NCBI GenBank assembly: GCA_003427395.1
Contig: BFEA01000457.1
Location: forward strand, 707,813-732,512
DNA: 24,700 nucleotides
DNA from: Chara braunii
Taxonomy: Eukaryota; Streptophyta; Charophyceae; Charales; Characeae
Reading direction: 5' to 3'
A program made the translations under genes and the position numbers. The notes under the pieces are model-generated. The model worked only from the letters and a program-made list of their open reading frames with translations. It made no database searches and was not told the DNA's origin. Position 1 is the first letter of the stretch; each line of letters starts with the position of its first letter. Below are positions 7,976-16,400 of this stretch, one piece after another.

Positions 7976-8523
7976 TAAAAGTATTCTTAGGGGACCTTGC
8001 GGCAGAACTGCTTGGCGTAACACTGATGCTCACCAAACAATTTTGGATGTCGATCGTATGGACACATCATATGATGCTTACCAGCAAGCAGCGGCTGATT
8101 GCAGGACCTTCTATCTGGTGTGGATCTTTGAGAGCAGTTTTGACGCAATCCACCGTTAGATCCATTCCGGCGAGGGGGACCTGCCATTCTGCCGTTGTTT
8201 ATTGTACTCATCACGTGGGAATCGACGACGTGAGGAACCCACAATGAATATTCTTGGGGGACTTTGTGACCTTGTTTGGAACTTATTGGCGTAGCACTAG
8301 ATGCTCACCAAGCAGTTCTAGATGTCGGTTATATCGACACATCATATGATGCCTTACAAACAAACTGTGGTCAGATCCCGGCCCCTATCCCCGATGTGGA
8401 TCTATGAGAGCAGATTTGATGCAATCCACTATTAGATCCACATCGGAGAGGCGGACCGGTCATTCTGCCGCTGTTCAGTGTAGTCATCACGAGGGAGTCG
8501 ACATCGCAAGAACCCGACGATGT
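7976..8523. repeat. ~270-bp tandem duplication
   Basis: Unit 1 (7980-8246) and unit 2 (about 8248-8523) share TATTCTTRGGGGACYTTG, ATGCTCACCAA, GACACATCATATGATGC, GTGGATCTWTGAGAGCAG and CATTCTGCCG. Both units carry a minus-strand frame of similar peptide sequence (VVDSHVMSTINNGRMAGPP and VDSLVMTTLNSGRMTGPP). The second frame also extends into unrelated sequence. I cannot say whether the frame was ever coding. Confidence 0.85.
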
Positions 8524-8582
8524 TCCAATTGAGATGTGCTCTTGTTTCGTGATGTGCAGGTGTTTACCGACGGTTCGTTCGA

Positions 8583-8965
8583 TCCCCTCCTTGACATGAG
8601 CATTTTTTTTATCGAAACATGCATGCATCCCATCACATGAAGATGAGAGATCGAAACATTTGCAAGGTCACTATTGCGGAAGTCAAGAGAAAAGGAAAGA
8701 GGGAAACATTTGCAGGTTGCCTGTTGTTTTTGTAAAGGTCAAGTTGAAGCAAAGTGCGATGGAATTGCTCGGCGTTCACACCAAAATGCGAATGAACTCG
8801 CACTTAGATGGAGAAGCAGGTGCGCACACCATCAGCGTGATAATTTAATATGGACGTTGGTTTGTCATTTGTATATTACCCCGTGAAAATGTCATCAAGT
8901 CTTTGTGTGGTCAAGATACATATTCATTCATATAATTAACTATTGTCATCGTCTTCAAGTTGCCT
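8583..8965. repeat. Dispersed repeat related to 3410-3760
   Basis: This contains, in order, CTCCTTGACATGAGCATT, GAGATCGAAACATTTGCAAG, the ~75-bp module with near-palindromic core (8755-8835), TTGGTTTGTCATTTGTAT and an ATTCATATAATTAAC-like end. The same set of pieces lies left of array 1 in a slightly different order. No gene is seen. Confidence 0.7.
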
Positions 8966-8987
8966 AGCTGCATAGAACGACAAACGT

Positions 8988-9325
8988 GTTCGCACCCCTC
9001 TATGTTCGCGCGAATGTGTTCGCGCGTTCGCGCGAACAGGTCGCGAACAGGTTGCGAACATTTTTTTTTTCGTAAAAAAAAAAAAAAAAAAAAATTATTT
9101 TCGGTTTTTGATTTTTAACTTTTTATTGGCTGAGAATTTGAACATGACTCCTCGGCAAAAGTTGCTTGTTTTATTTTTCTGCATAACATAAGTTCGTGTT
9201 CGGGTGAACATGTTCGGGTGAACATGATTTTTTTTTTTTTTTTATGTTCGTGCTCGGAGGGTTTTGGACGCTTGTTCGTGTTCGGGTGAACATGTTCGCG
9301 TTCTCTTTCGAACGCGAACACGGTA
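8988..9325. repeat. GTTCG/CGAAC foldback-rich segment with poly-T/poly-A
   Basis: Repeated short inverted units: GTTCGCGCGAA, GTTCGCGCGTTCGCGCGAAC, GGTCGCGAACAGGTTGCGAAC, GTTCGTGTTCGGGTGAACATG (twice, about 9192 and 9272), and GTTCGCG...CGCGAAC at the right end. A T10-CG-T-A22 foldback lies at 9060-9094 and a T run at 9229-9243. Low-complexity and palindromic, probably an old foldback element. No gene. Confidence 0.75.
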
Positions 9326-9330
9326 CTACG

Positions 9331-9890
9331 TAGTTGCCTAGTGTTTTTCTAAAGGTGAAGTTTCACAATACAACAACAGAAAAATTCCCACGAGAAATGA
9401 AAGTTGAATAATCATTTCATAAGAAAAAAAATCCTTCATATCTATAAATTATAATTTCAATGTTCGTCAAATTTTTAAATTTCCAGTTTTATTGATAAAT
9501 TCCCGTCTAAATATGAACTTTTCTTTTCAACTACATCTATTTGTTCAAGATGGAATGGAAGTCTAGACGAGTTTATGAAATATTTTAATTAAATTTTCAT
9601 TATACTACAACAAATAAGTTTTAATTTAGATTGGATTAACCTATTTATGATTGAAAATCCTTACTTAGAATGACAGTCCAATTAAAATATTTCATGAACT
9701 CATCTAGACTTTCATTCCATTTCTAGCATGCAGTCCAAATAAGAAGGGATACCCTATTCTTGGAATGAAAGTTTGCAACTAAGATGAAAAATTTTAAAAT
9801 TGCAATGATATTTTTTAAGATGGAATGAAAATTTTGAATTAGATTGTAATTTTACTATAAAATAATTATTTAATTCTGGGAAATTTTTCC
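9331..9890. other. AT-rich non-coding stretch
   Basis: Strongly AT-rich and without reading frames. It holds the 41-bp inverted repeat (separate entry) and several loose repeats of GATGGAATGAAAATTTT (about 9549, 9784, 9819). Its base composition differs sharply from the gene arrays on both sides. Confidence 0.6.
9550..9720. repeat. 41-bp imperfect inverted repeat with 89-nt spacer
   Basis: Arm 1 at 9550-9590 contains ATGGAATGGAAGTCTAGACG and ATGAAATATTTTAATT. Arm 2 at 9680-9720 is its reverse complement with four or so differences, at least two of which would be G-U pairs in RNA. The whole could form a ~170-nt hairpin. It may be a small MITE or a hairpin RNA precursor. No target-site duplication was found by eye. 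Confidence 0.8.
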
Positions 9891-10100
9891 GTTGAAGGAG
9901 AGTTTCCAGAAATCATTTAATGCAAATAAATCATTCAATGGCAAATTGCAAAGTACACAGAGGCGTTTTGAAAAACAATTTAATACAGAATTGCAAAGTA
10001 CACGGAAGCTTTTCAAAATTCACAAAGTACATGAAGCCTTTCCAAAAATCATTGAAGGACTCGTTCTAAGGCACATGTAGGCATTCCAAAAATCATTCCA
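9891..10100. repeat. Degenerate short tandem repeats
   Basis: AATTGCAAAGTACACRGARGC recurs at about 9943 and 9989, with a weaker third copy (CACAAAGTACATGAAGCC) near 10020, and CCAAAAATCATT occurs at about 10042 and 10087. A 62-residue plus-strand frame across it is explained by the repeats, so I do not call a gene. Confidence 0.6.
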
Positions 10101-10634
10101 GCCCATGTCGGATAGTCTACATGACATGCCTTTATCTACGGAAGAGGCTTCCTTACAGTCTAATCACTCGCCCTCTTCGGCACAAGCCGAAAAGTCCAAC
10201 GTTACACATGAAACAAACCCTACCTCTAATACGAACATGTCGAAGACCTACACGAAAGTTGATTCAAGTCGAAGACCTACACGAACGTTGATTCGTGTCA
10301 AAGTCGTGCATTAGACAAAAGGTCATCCGAACCCGACACGATGTTCACTTGCCTACACAAGTCCCAGACAGAAGCTCATCCAAGCCCGACATGATGTCCA
10401 CAACGTGATAGGGTCAGACCCACTGCAAAAGGAGTGAGGTGATAAATGAGAGTCTATTCGCATATAGAATCCGAATATCCTGAGATGATGAGTATCTTCG
10501 TAGCATGCGTCGGGTGAAAAGAGTTAGTATGATCTTCATGGTAGCAGCATCTACAGTCTTCGAGTAGCCTCCCGCGATCGTCGTCGTTGCGCTCGTCTAT
10601 GTTGAACTCGATTAAAAGGACTTGGTTCGGGAAT
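10101..10634. other. Intergenic with a 29-bp direct repeat
   Basis: TCGAAGACCTACACGAAMGT occurs at 10240 and 10269 as two tandem 29-bp units. A plus-strand frame of 69 codons (10105-10314) is Ser/Thr/Asn-rich with no domain and ends in this repeat, so I leave it uncalled. GAGAGTCTATTCGCA at about 10448 resembles the half-motifs found around array 2. Confidence 0.55.
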
Positions 10635-11213
10635 TCAGGTCTGAAGATCTGCTTCGATATTCGGCAAGTCGCGCATGAGTATATCTCTTAAAACTCGATT
10701 CAAATTGCTCCAGTGACCGATTTGGAACGGACAACGGTCTTCCCAGAACGGGGGACTGTCATCATCTTCTCTCACGCCGGATACAAGGAATAATTCTTCA
10801 TCCAAGCACGAGGCGATATGCATGATGAAGATCGATAAGAAAAACGTAATGGCAGACTCACAACCTTCAAGCATTCTATCGAAAGATGTGCTGGTTACGT
10901 ACGAATAACACAAACAACTTCTCAACTCCCCTTCGGACGCAATGTAGAAATTAATTATGAAGACGGGCCTGTCGCGTAGCGTGGCGATCACAATGTAATG
11001 AAAAGTTGGGGTAGGCGGGGGCGAAACAAACGGCTGGACACGAGCGTGAACGACTTCGGGGACCGGATGGTAGCGGTATCTGGGAAGCCCAATGTTGCCA
11101 AACCACTCTAAACGATAAATGTTATTTGCTGTAGCAACAACTGCACTTCACAGACTTTCGCAGTAGCCGAGGTCTCTGACAACGACCGTCCCACTGAAAC
11201 TTCCAGACGACAT
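10635..11213 (-). pseudogene. Array-2 gene 2c, divergent member, in-frame TGA
   Basis: The ATG at 11211-11213 opens a frame with TGA at codon 22 (11148-11150), then stays open for 170 further codons to TGA at 10635. The longest uninterrupted part starts at Met 10991. It is a diverged relative of 2a and 2b by ordered anchors: WF (LEWFGN); P-x-P-x-V-V (PVPEVV against PTPTII); a turn RDR against DGR; a strand ending FYIA against FFIA; H-x-x-x-x-C-x-DE (MHIASCLDEE against LHYLHDNCDE); RED against HRD; CPFQIGH against CLYCRNGH and CPYCDVGH. The last pair of Cys is reduced to one. The sequence is much shorter N-terminally than 2a, so it is probably a decayed or N-truncated copy. It shares the start context GATGCAGGATG with the other two. 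Confidence 0.5.
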
Positions 11214-11483
11214 CCTGCATCAGAAGAGAGAACAACGCCCTTGTCATATACGGAGAGGTGGGTAAACGACGAAGTTGAGACCGTCTGATGTTGGCAAACT
11301 TGAAGTGCGAATGAACTCGTAATTAGATAGACAGTTTGTCATGCAACGGGGTATACCGAAGGGGACGGGGCATGATGAACGAGAGATAAGTAAGGAGGCG
11401 AACATGAAATTCAACGGGCTGTAAGCATAGTGTGAGTCTATTCGCAGTAGAGAAAACACGAAGCAAGTAAATTCAGAACGCCG
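11214..11483. other. Spacer between 2c and 2b with shared motif
   Basis: This holds GAAGTGCGAATGAACTCG TAATTAGATAG at 11302-11330, the same near-palindromic motif as in array 1, and GTGTGAGTCTATTCGCAG at about 11429, a relative of the array-2 spacer repeats. TTCTCTCTTCTGATGCAG on the minus strand (about 11216-11233) resembles a polypyrimidine tract with 3' splice site just before the 2c start. Confidence 0.6.
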
Positions 11484-12383
11484 CTAGTGAAGATGTAGAT
11501 GTCCAACATCGCAGTAAGGGCAGTCGCACACATATCTCGTCTTCCCGTTGAGCAGGGTCACTTCCTGAGGTCCGGAGGCTGAGTAATCCAGATGGCGGTA
11601 AACAAATCGCAATTCGTTGTCCCTATGTTCGACTGTGAAATTTATTTCATCGCAGCTATCGAAGAGGTAGTGAAGTTGTTGGTGCACCAAACAGTCAACC
11701 CGCAAATGCAGCTCATCTTTGAGTGCTTGATCTATGGCGAGCCTGTTTTTGAACCGTGCAAGGGAACCAGTAGGGCCGAATGTGTGAAACGCTTGAAAAG
11801 AAGTGAGTTTGAAATCGTGAAATTCCTCTCGTGTGAGAAAAAAAACTCTCATTCGTCGACCGTCCACCTTCACGGCAGTGAAGAGCGTCAAGACGGTGGT
11901 GCCTCGATTCCCCACCCTCACTCGACCGAAGTAGTCTATGATCACCGGCGCCGACTTCGTCGGTTGGCCGAGGCAAAACCAGGCACACAGTTTTTGATGC
12001 AACTTGTCAAACGACACCCACTTAAGTTTCTCACATAAAATGTGTCATGCTTCAACCATCTTAGAAGTTTGGACGGGTTCCTCTTCGACGGGTTCCCTCT
12101 TCAGAAGTGACTCCAACCCGATAGGGTATGCCTGTACATCCTTCATCAGAGTGTACAGGTACCAAAAGTTCGACCCTACATCACGGCAAATCCGAAGGTG
12201 TCCTTCTCCCGCACTTTGCCACGAAGGGATTTCCCCGTCCGGGGCAACATCATTTTCGAGGTGCAGGTAGTCACGGTCCAGACCAGAGCGTCCAATGTCT
12301 TCCCAAATGTTCTTCGACAAAATGATCAGATCGATCTCTGGCGCTGAGGAGTTCATACTCTGCGACGAAGTCCCAATATCCAT
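11484..12383 (-). pseudogene. Array-2 gene 2b, in-frame TGA at a conserved Trp
   Basis: A 300-codon frame with one TGA at 12045-12047 (codon 113), which aligns with Trp118 (TGG) of 2a. The sequence after it (HILCEKLKW) aligns with RVHCAKQRW in the same frame. Both sides keep family features: ILSKNIWE, NDVAPDGE, RDVGSNFWYLYTL before the stop; LCAWFCLGQ, VIIDYFGRVRV, FTAVKVDGRRM, FFLTREEF, RVDCLVHQQLHYL, CDEI, TVEHRDNEL and a C-terminal CDCPYCDVGHLHLH after it. The last is Cys/His-dense and could bind a metal ion. Either a recent nonsense pseudogene, two short products, or a site of read-through. Function is unknown. Confidence 0.7.
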
Positions 12384-12489
12384 TCTGCATCACCGGAGAA
12401 ACGCAAGCAAGCGCATCAGTTCCGATTCTTCCAAGTACATAAGCAACAAATACAGGATCTTGATATGTACGAAAGGGTTCGATATTTGG

Positions 12490-12735
12490 GAAATGGTTCG
12501 CACATCGCAAGAGAGCGCAATTTTTATAACCGTCGTCTAATGCCGACTTATTTTCTACACGTCATTCTTGAGGGTCGATAAGTGAGAGTAGATTCGCACT
12601 TCGCAAATCAGCGCAAGTCCTGCAACAGTCGCCGACGTGTGAAAAATAAGTGAGAGTAGATTCGCACTTCGCAAGTGAGCGCAAGTCCTTCAACCACCGC
12701 TTAATTTCGACTCATTTCCAACACGTCATTCATGT
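12490..12735. repeat. 68- to 90-bp spacer repeats between 2a and 2b
   Basis: Three related units. GGTTCGCACATCGCAAGAGAGCGCAA starts at about 12495. AGTGAGAGTAGATTCGCACT followed by TCGCAAATCAGCGCAAG starts at 12581, and the same start recurs at 12649, 68 bases later. ACACGTCATTCWTG ends the first and third. The core AGTGAGAGTAGATTCGCACTT is itself nearly palindromic and resembles the array-1 motif. Confidence 0.85.
12521..12529 (-). promoter_or_regulatory. Possible TATA box of gene 2b
   Basis: The minus strand reads GGTTATAAAAATTGCG, about 138 bases before the 2b ATG. The equivalent place in the neighbouring spacer units has no TATA (CAACAGTCGCC, CAACCACCGC). So only one unit carries it. Confidence 0.3.
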
Positions 12736-12774
12736 GGAGCGGTCAGACTACTCTCCTATCGGGGACCATTTCCC

Positions 12775-13659
12775 TTACAGATATTCAGGATGTCCGTTGC
12801 GACAGTACAGACATTCGTACACATAACGGGCCGTCGACAGACGATATTCCTCCTCTCGAAATACAATCTCTAAGTTGTGGTCCCTATGTTCCACTGTCCG
12901 GGAAATCTCGTCACAATTATCGTGAAGGTAGTGCAACTGAGAGTGCACCAAACAGTCGACTCTGCAGTTGAGTTCCATCCTTAATGCCGCATCGTGCGAC
13001 AACCGATCTCTGAAACGTACAAGCGCACCCTCGACCGTGGGGCTGCGAAACGCTTGCACAAAATTGGGGGCGACTCCTCGGAACTCCTCCCTTGCAATAA
13101 AAAACGCTTTCATCTTTCGACCGTCAACCTTCACGGTCGTGAACAGTGTCACAACCGTCGTGTTACGGTTGAATACCCGAATGCGACCGTAATAATCTAT
13201 GATAGTCGGTGTGGGCACAACCAGTTGTCCTAGGCAGAACCAAGCACAAAGCTTTACGTGTCTCCTGTCGGGGTCAGACCATCTCTGCTTCGCACAGTGG
13301 ACGCGCCACGCGTCCGTCATCTCTTCAGAAGTGGCAGGTTCTGGATCTCCTTCCTCGCCGACGGGCTCTACATCAATTTCGTCTTCCAAGGAGTACAGGT
13401 ACAAGAAGTTCCAACCCATATCTCTATCGATCACAAGGTTATCCGCGGTGGCGCCCTTCCTCAATATCACGGCAACTTGCCCATCCGGCGCAATATCCGA
13501 TTCGATGTTAAGATATCGGCGTGAACAGTTTACTCGCTGATACTCCCATATATTCTTGTCCAAAATGAAGAGACCGAGATCGGGATTCCGGTCTGTCCAG
13601 ACGCCGCCGTGAGACGAGCTGGAAGCGCTTGCGCGGACCGAAGTCTGGCAAGAGTTCAT
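12775..13659 (-). CDS. Array-2 gene 2a, intact, unknown Cys/Trp-containing protein
   Basis: A 294-residue open frame, the only uninterrupted member of array 2. I do not recognise the family. Order of features: a Ser-rich start (1-17); FILDKNIWE at 31-39; SDIAPDG at 54-60; RDMGWNFLYLYSL at 79-91; an acidic linker 92-113; W118; LCAWFCLGQ at 137-145; IIDYYGRIRV at 153-162; a strand-turn-strand TTVKVDGRKM...FFIAREEF at 174-193; RVDCLVHSQLHYL at 233-245; DNCDEI at 247-252; TVEHRD at 255-260; C-terminal YECLYCRNGH at 281-290, a C-x2-C-x3-G-H arrangement shared with 2b. Substitutions against 2b are conservative (K/R, I/V, D/E, Y/F), supporting the minus strand. No signal peptide or membrane helix. 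The start at 13659 is chosen because GATGCAGRATG-type context is shared by 2a, 2b and 2c. Confidence 0.68.
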   Translation of the reverse strand: MNSCQTSVRASASSSSHGGVWTDRNPDLGLFILDKNIWEYQRVNCSRRYLNIESDIAPDGQVAVILRKGATADNLVIDRDMGWNFLYLYSLEDEIDVEPVGEEGDPEPATSEEMTDAWRVHCAKQRWSDPDRRHVKLCAWFCLGQLVVPTPTIIDYYGRIRVFNRNTTVVTLFTTVKVDGRKMKAFFIAREEFRGVAPNFVQAFRSPTVEGALVRFRDRLSHDAALRMELNCRVDCLVHSQLHYLHDNCDEISRTVEHRDHNLEIVFREEEYRLSTARYVYECLYCRNGHPEYL

Positions 13660-13741
13660 CCTGCATTACGTTGTCGGGACTAGTGGGTCTCGAATAACTT
13701 CCCATCACTCGAGAGATTGAATACGAACAATTTGTGCACAA

Positions 13742-14223
13742 CAGAGAAATCTGGAGTGAGGAAGCAGGAGAGAGAAAAGATAAAGGATTAGGCCGCAGAA
13801 GGGAGTGATGCCGTGAGGAGAGAACTACATGAGGAAAGAACTAGCGACGGCAAGCGAGCGAACGCAAGAACAGGGGCACATAGGACATAGCAGAGGCCGG
13901 GAGGGTCATCAAAATGCAATAAGACTAAGGCCAAAGGGCCCTTTGAACTAGCAATTGCAGCACAACAGCAATGAGGGAATGAGGAAGTCGAGGGATGGAC
14001 GGCCAGAAGCCGCAGGAAGCCAGGAAATGAGGAACCAACGTGGGGCCACCTGCGGGAGCCTCGGAGCGGAGGCCCACGACCAAAGAGATCAGCACGCTCA
14101 AGGCGCAAGGAAAAACTAAGGAGAGGGGTCGCTATGGGGCGACAAGACGCCCAAGGGGTATGGACACCTCAGGGAAAGGCACCCGGGGCCACGTGGGACT
14201 AAGTAAAAATAATGGCGTCCAGG
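13742..14223. other. Purine-rich non-coding DNA
   Basis: A/G-rich plus strand with no paralogue, domain or believable frame. A 14-bp perfect palindrome CAAAGGGCCCTTTG lies at 13932. This is the start of a ~3 kb purine-rich tract that may be the untranslated part of a large retroelement, but no ends were found. Confidence 0.5.
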
Positions 14224-14345
14224 GCGAAATGTGTCGGAGACCGCCGACAGGACTAAGTGTAAGGGACCACCGGCGGGACTAAGTGTCGGGGACCACCGAC
14301 GGGACTAAGTGTCGGGGACCACCAACGGGACAAGTGGCGGGGACA
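14224..14345. repeat. 26-bp tandem repeat, about 4.5 units
   Basis: GGACTAAGTGTCGGGGACCA and variants start at 14250, 14276, 14302 and 14328, each 26 bases apart, with a partial unit before and a decayed one after. Units end CCGGCG, CCGACG or CCAACG. Confidence 0.92.
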
Positions 14346-16400
14346 TGTGAAAGTCCCAAGAAGAAACGGTGGCACCGCATGAGGGAAAAATAATAAATGC
14401 AAGGTGCACCGTCAATATCGACATCTTGACGACCAAGAATATTAGCACCACTAGTGCAAGTACTAGTGGTGACAAACGGGAAGGCCAAAAGGAAAAGGAA
14501 AAGTTAAGAAAACTGAAGTGGGAGGCATGAGAGCAATCCGAAAAATCTCGGATCAGCATCCCTCAAGAAAATAGAGTCAAATAAGACCCCATGTGAAAAT
14601 AGCCCTCCGAGAGAAAATCGGAGTAGGAGGGATCATTGTGGAAGAAATGTAGGAGTAAAAGGAGGCTCCCATGGGCATGGGAAGGCCATTATTGCAGTCC
14701 GAGAAATAACGGATTGCACCTTGGGCATAGGGAGGGCCAAAACTAAGAGGAAGAGGCTAGAAAAGGGCCTTAACGACCACTTGACAATTGGCATGCTAGG
14801 AAAAAGAGAGAAAAGAAAAGAAAATGGGAAAGAATAAGAAAAGCAGAGTGAAAGGGAGTGAGCGAGTTAACCGTCAGTAGGGACTGCCATAGGTAGGGAC
14901 TGTCATGTCCCTACTGTCCAAGAAAGGAGGAGAAAAAGAAAAGAAAAGAAAAAAAAAGACAAGGAAAAAAAAACCTTAACGGTAAAAAACGGTCACTTGG
15001 GGAGACTCATCCGTGACCAGATTCATTCTGGAATATGGCGGTTACAAAGGACTTTGACTTTCTTTGATTTTTGCAGAGAAAATCAAAGAAAATCAAGGTA
15101 TCTTGCAACCGGAATAAAACGGAATGCATGCATGAGGAGAAACATATGTTTTAGGTGCATCCGGAGCCAAAATCAAGACCAGATGCGCTTGAGAATTGAC
15201 TGTTTCTTTTTCTTTTGAGTAGGGGGTAGTTGTGGGGTTGTGGGTATGGAAAACAGCCATGACTGCAGTCCGAGAAATTATGGACTGCATGAGGATGCCA
15301 AGGCCAAGGGGAAATGGGTTACGGCAAGCCCGGAAAGGCTAGAGAGGAGCAATTTCGACAAGGAGCAAGTAAAGACGGTAAACGACAACCGGGCCTAGAA
15401 AAATTAGCATAGACATAGAAATGATGGGACCACCAAGGGCAATGGGCCTCAAAAAACTAAAAATGGGACGCCGTCCGGAATGTTGCTAGGGACCAAATGG
15501 GTCCAAATAATAAAAAATTGGAAAAACGGGTCACAACAGAAATAAAATGAAAAGAAAGAAGAATGAGAGAGAAAGGAGGGAGAATGAGACAAAAAGGGAG
15601 AAAAGAGTGAAGAAGAGTGTGCCGGCCTATTGTGACCTGCACAGTAGGGACTGGCAGGTCCCAACAGTGACCTCATCCCTCCTAGAATGAGGGAGGGCGA
15701 TCCCGATTGCAGAGATATGGCCCTTAGGGCCATATTTCAATAAAATCTGAATTAAAAAACTGAAAATGAGAGAAAATGCAAAAAGGACTTGGCAATTTTG
15801 CTTTTGGACCATGGATCTGAGATCAGATCTCATGGTAGAGAGGAACTAGCCGTTTTTTGTGCGCCAACTCAAAACGGCTAGCTCCGGAATGAGGTGGCAG
15901 CTCAAAATGGAAAGAAACAAAAGAGGGAAAATGACAAAACAATGCATTTGGCCCAAAAAGAGAACCAGCTGCACAAAAAATTGAAAAAAAATTGACTTAG
16001 GGGCTTAAAATTGAAGCAAGAGCTACTAGAAGGTAGCTCGGATTATTGCTGGCTTTGGATCTCAGCCAAATCCAAGGCTGAAAATGTGCCGCCATATGGA
16101 AAAATGCTCCGGCCTACTCAAAAGAGGCTGAAACTTGAAAAAATCGAGAAAAAGGTCCACAAGGCCTTTTTCTTTCAAATATTGTTGCTCCTTAGGCATT
16201 AGGACCCTAGGGGGCAGCATTTGAGCAATGAAAAAGAGGCCGTGGTAGACCAAGAGGCAGTCCGAGTTGGTACCAACCACTTGGACTGCATATACTTGGC
16301 CAAAATGAGGCCCAGGTACCTCCAGGAGGGCCTAGTGAGGGAATTTTGCCTTGGGGGTACCTCGGTTCACCTCAAGGCTCAAAGGGAGGCTCATGGGCTG
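14346..16400. other. Purine-rich non-coding DNA with recurring hairpins
   Basis: There is no credible gene. Perfect or near-perfect inverted repeats: CACCACTAGT/ACTAGTGGTG at 14446-14471; GTAGGGAC/GTCCCTAC at about 14895-14916; GAACTAGCCGTTTT/AAAACGGCTAGCTC at about 15843-15884; and three hairpins of the type GCAGTCCGAG...GGACTGC at 14694, 15265 and 16257. AGTAGGGACT recurs at about 14877, 14892 and 15645. Such sequence fits the leader or LTR of a large retroelement, but no LTR pair or coding domain could be found. Confidence 0.5.

Noticed and set aside
10105-10314. 69-codon Ser/Thr/Asn-rich plus frame
   Set aside because: No domain, and its end is encoded by a 29-bp tandem repeat.
12271-12510. 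79-codon minus frame overlapping the start of 2b
   Set aside because: It is out of frame with 2b, does not resemble the 2a N-terminus, and runs through spacer repeats.
4110-13659. Reassigned stop codons in this genome
   Set aside because: Internal stops are both TAG and TGA, only half the array genes have one, and the intact genes use TAA, TAG and TGA as normal ends. Simple nonsense mutations are the more economical reading.
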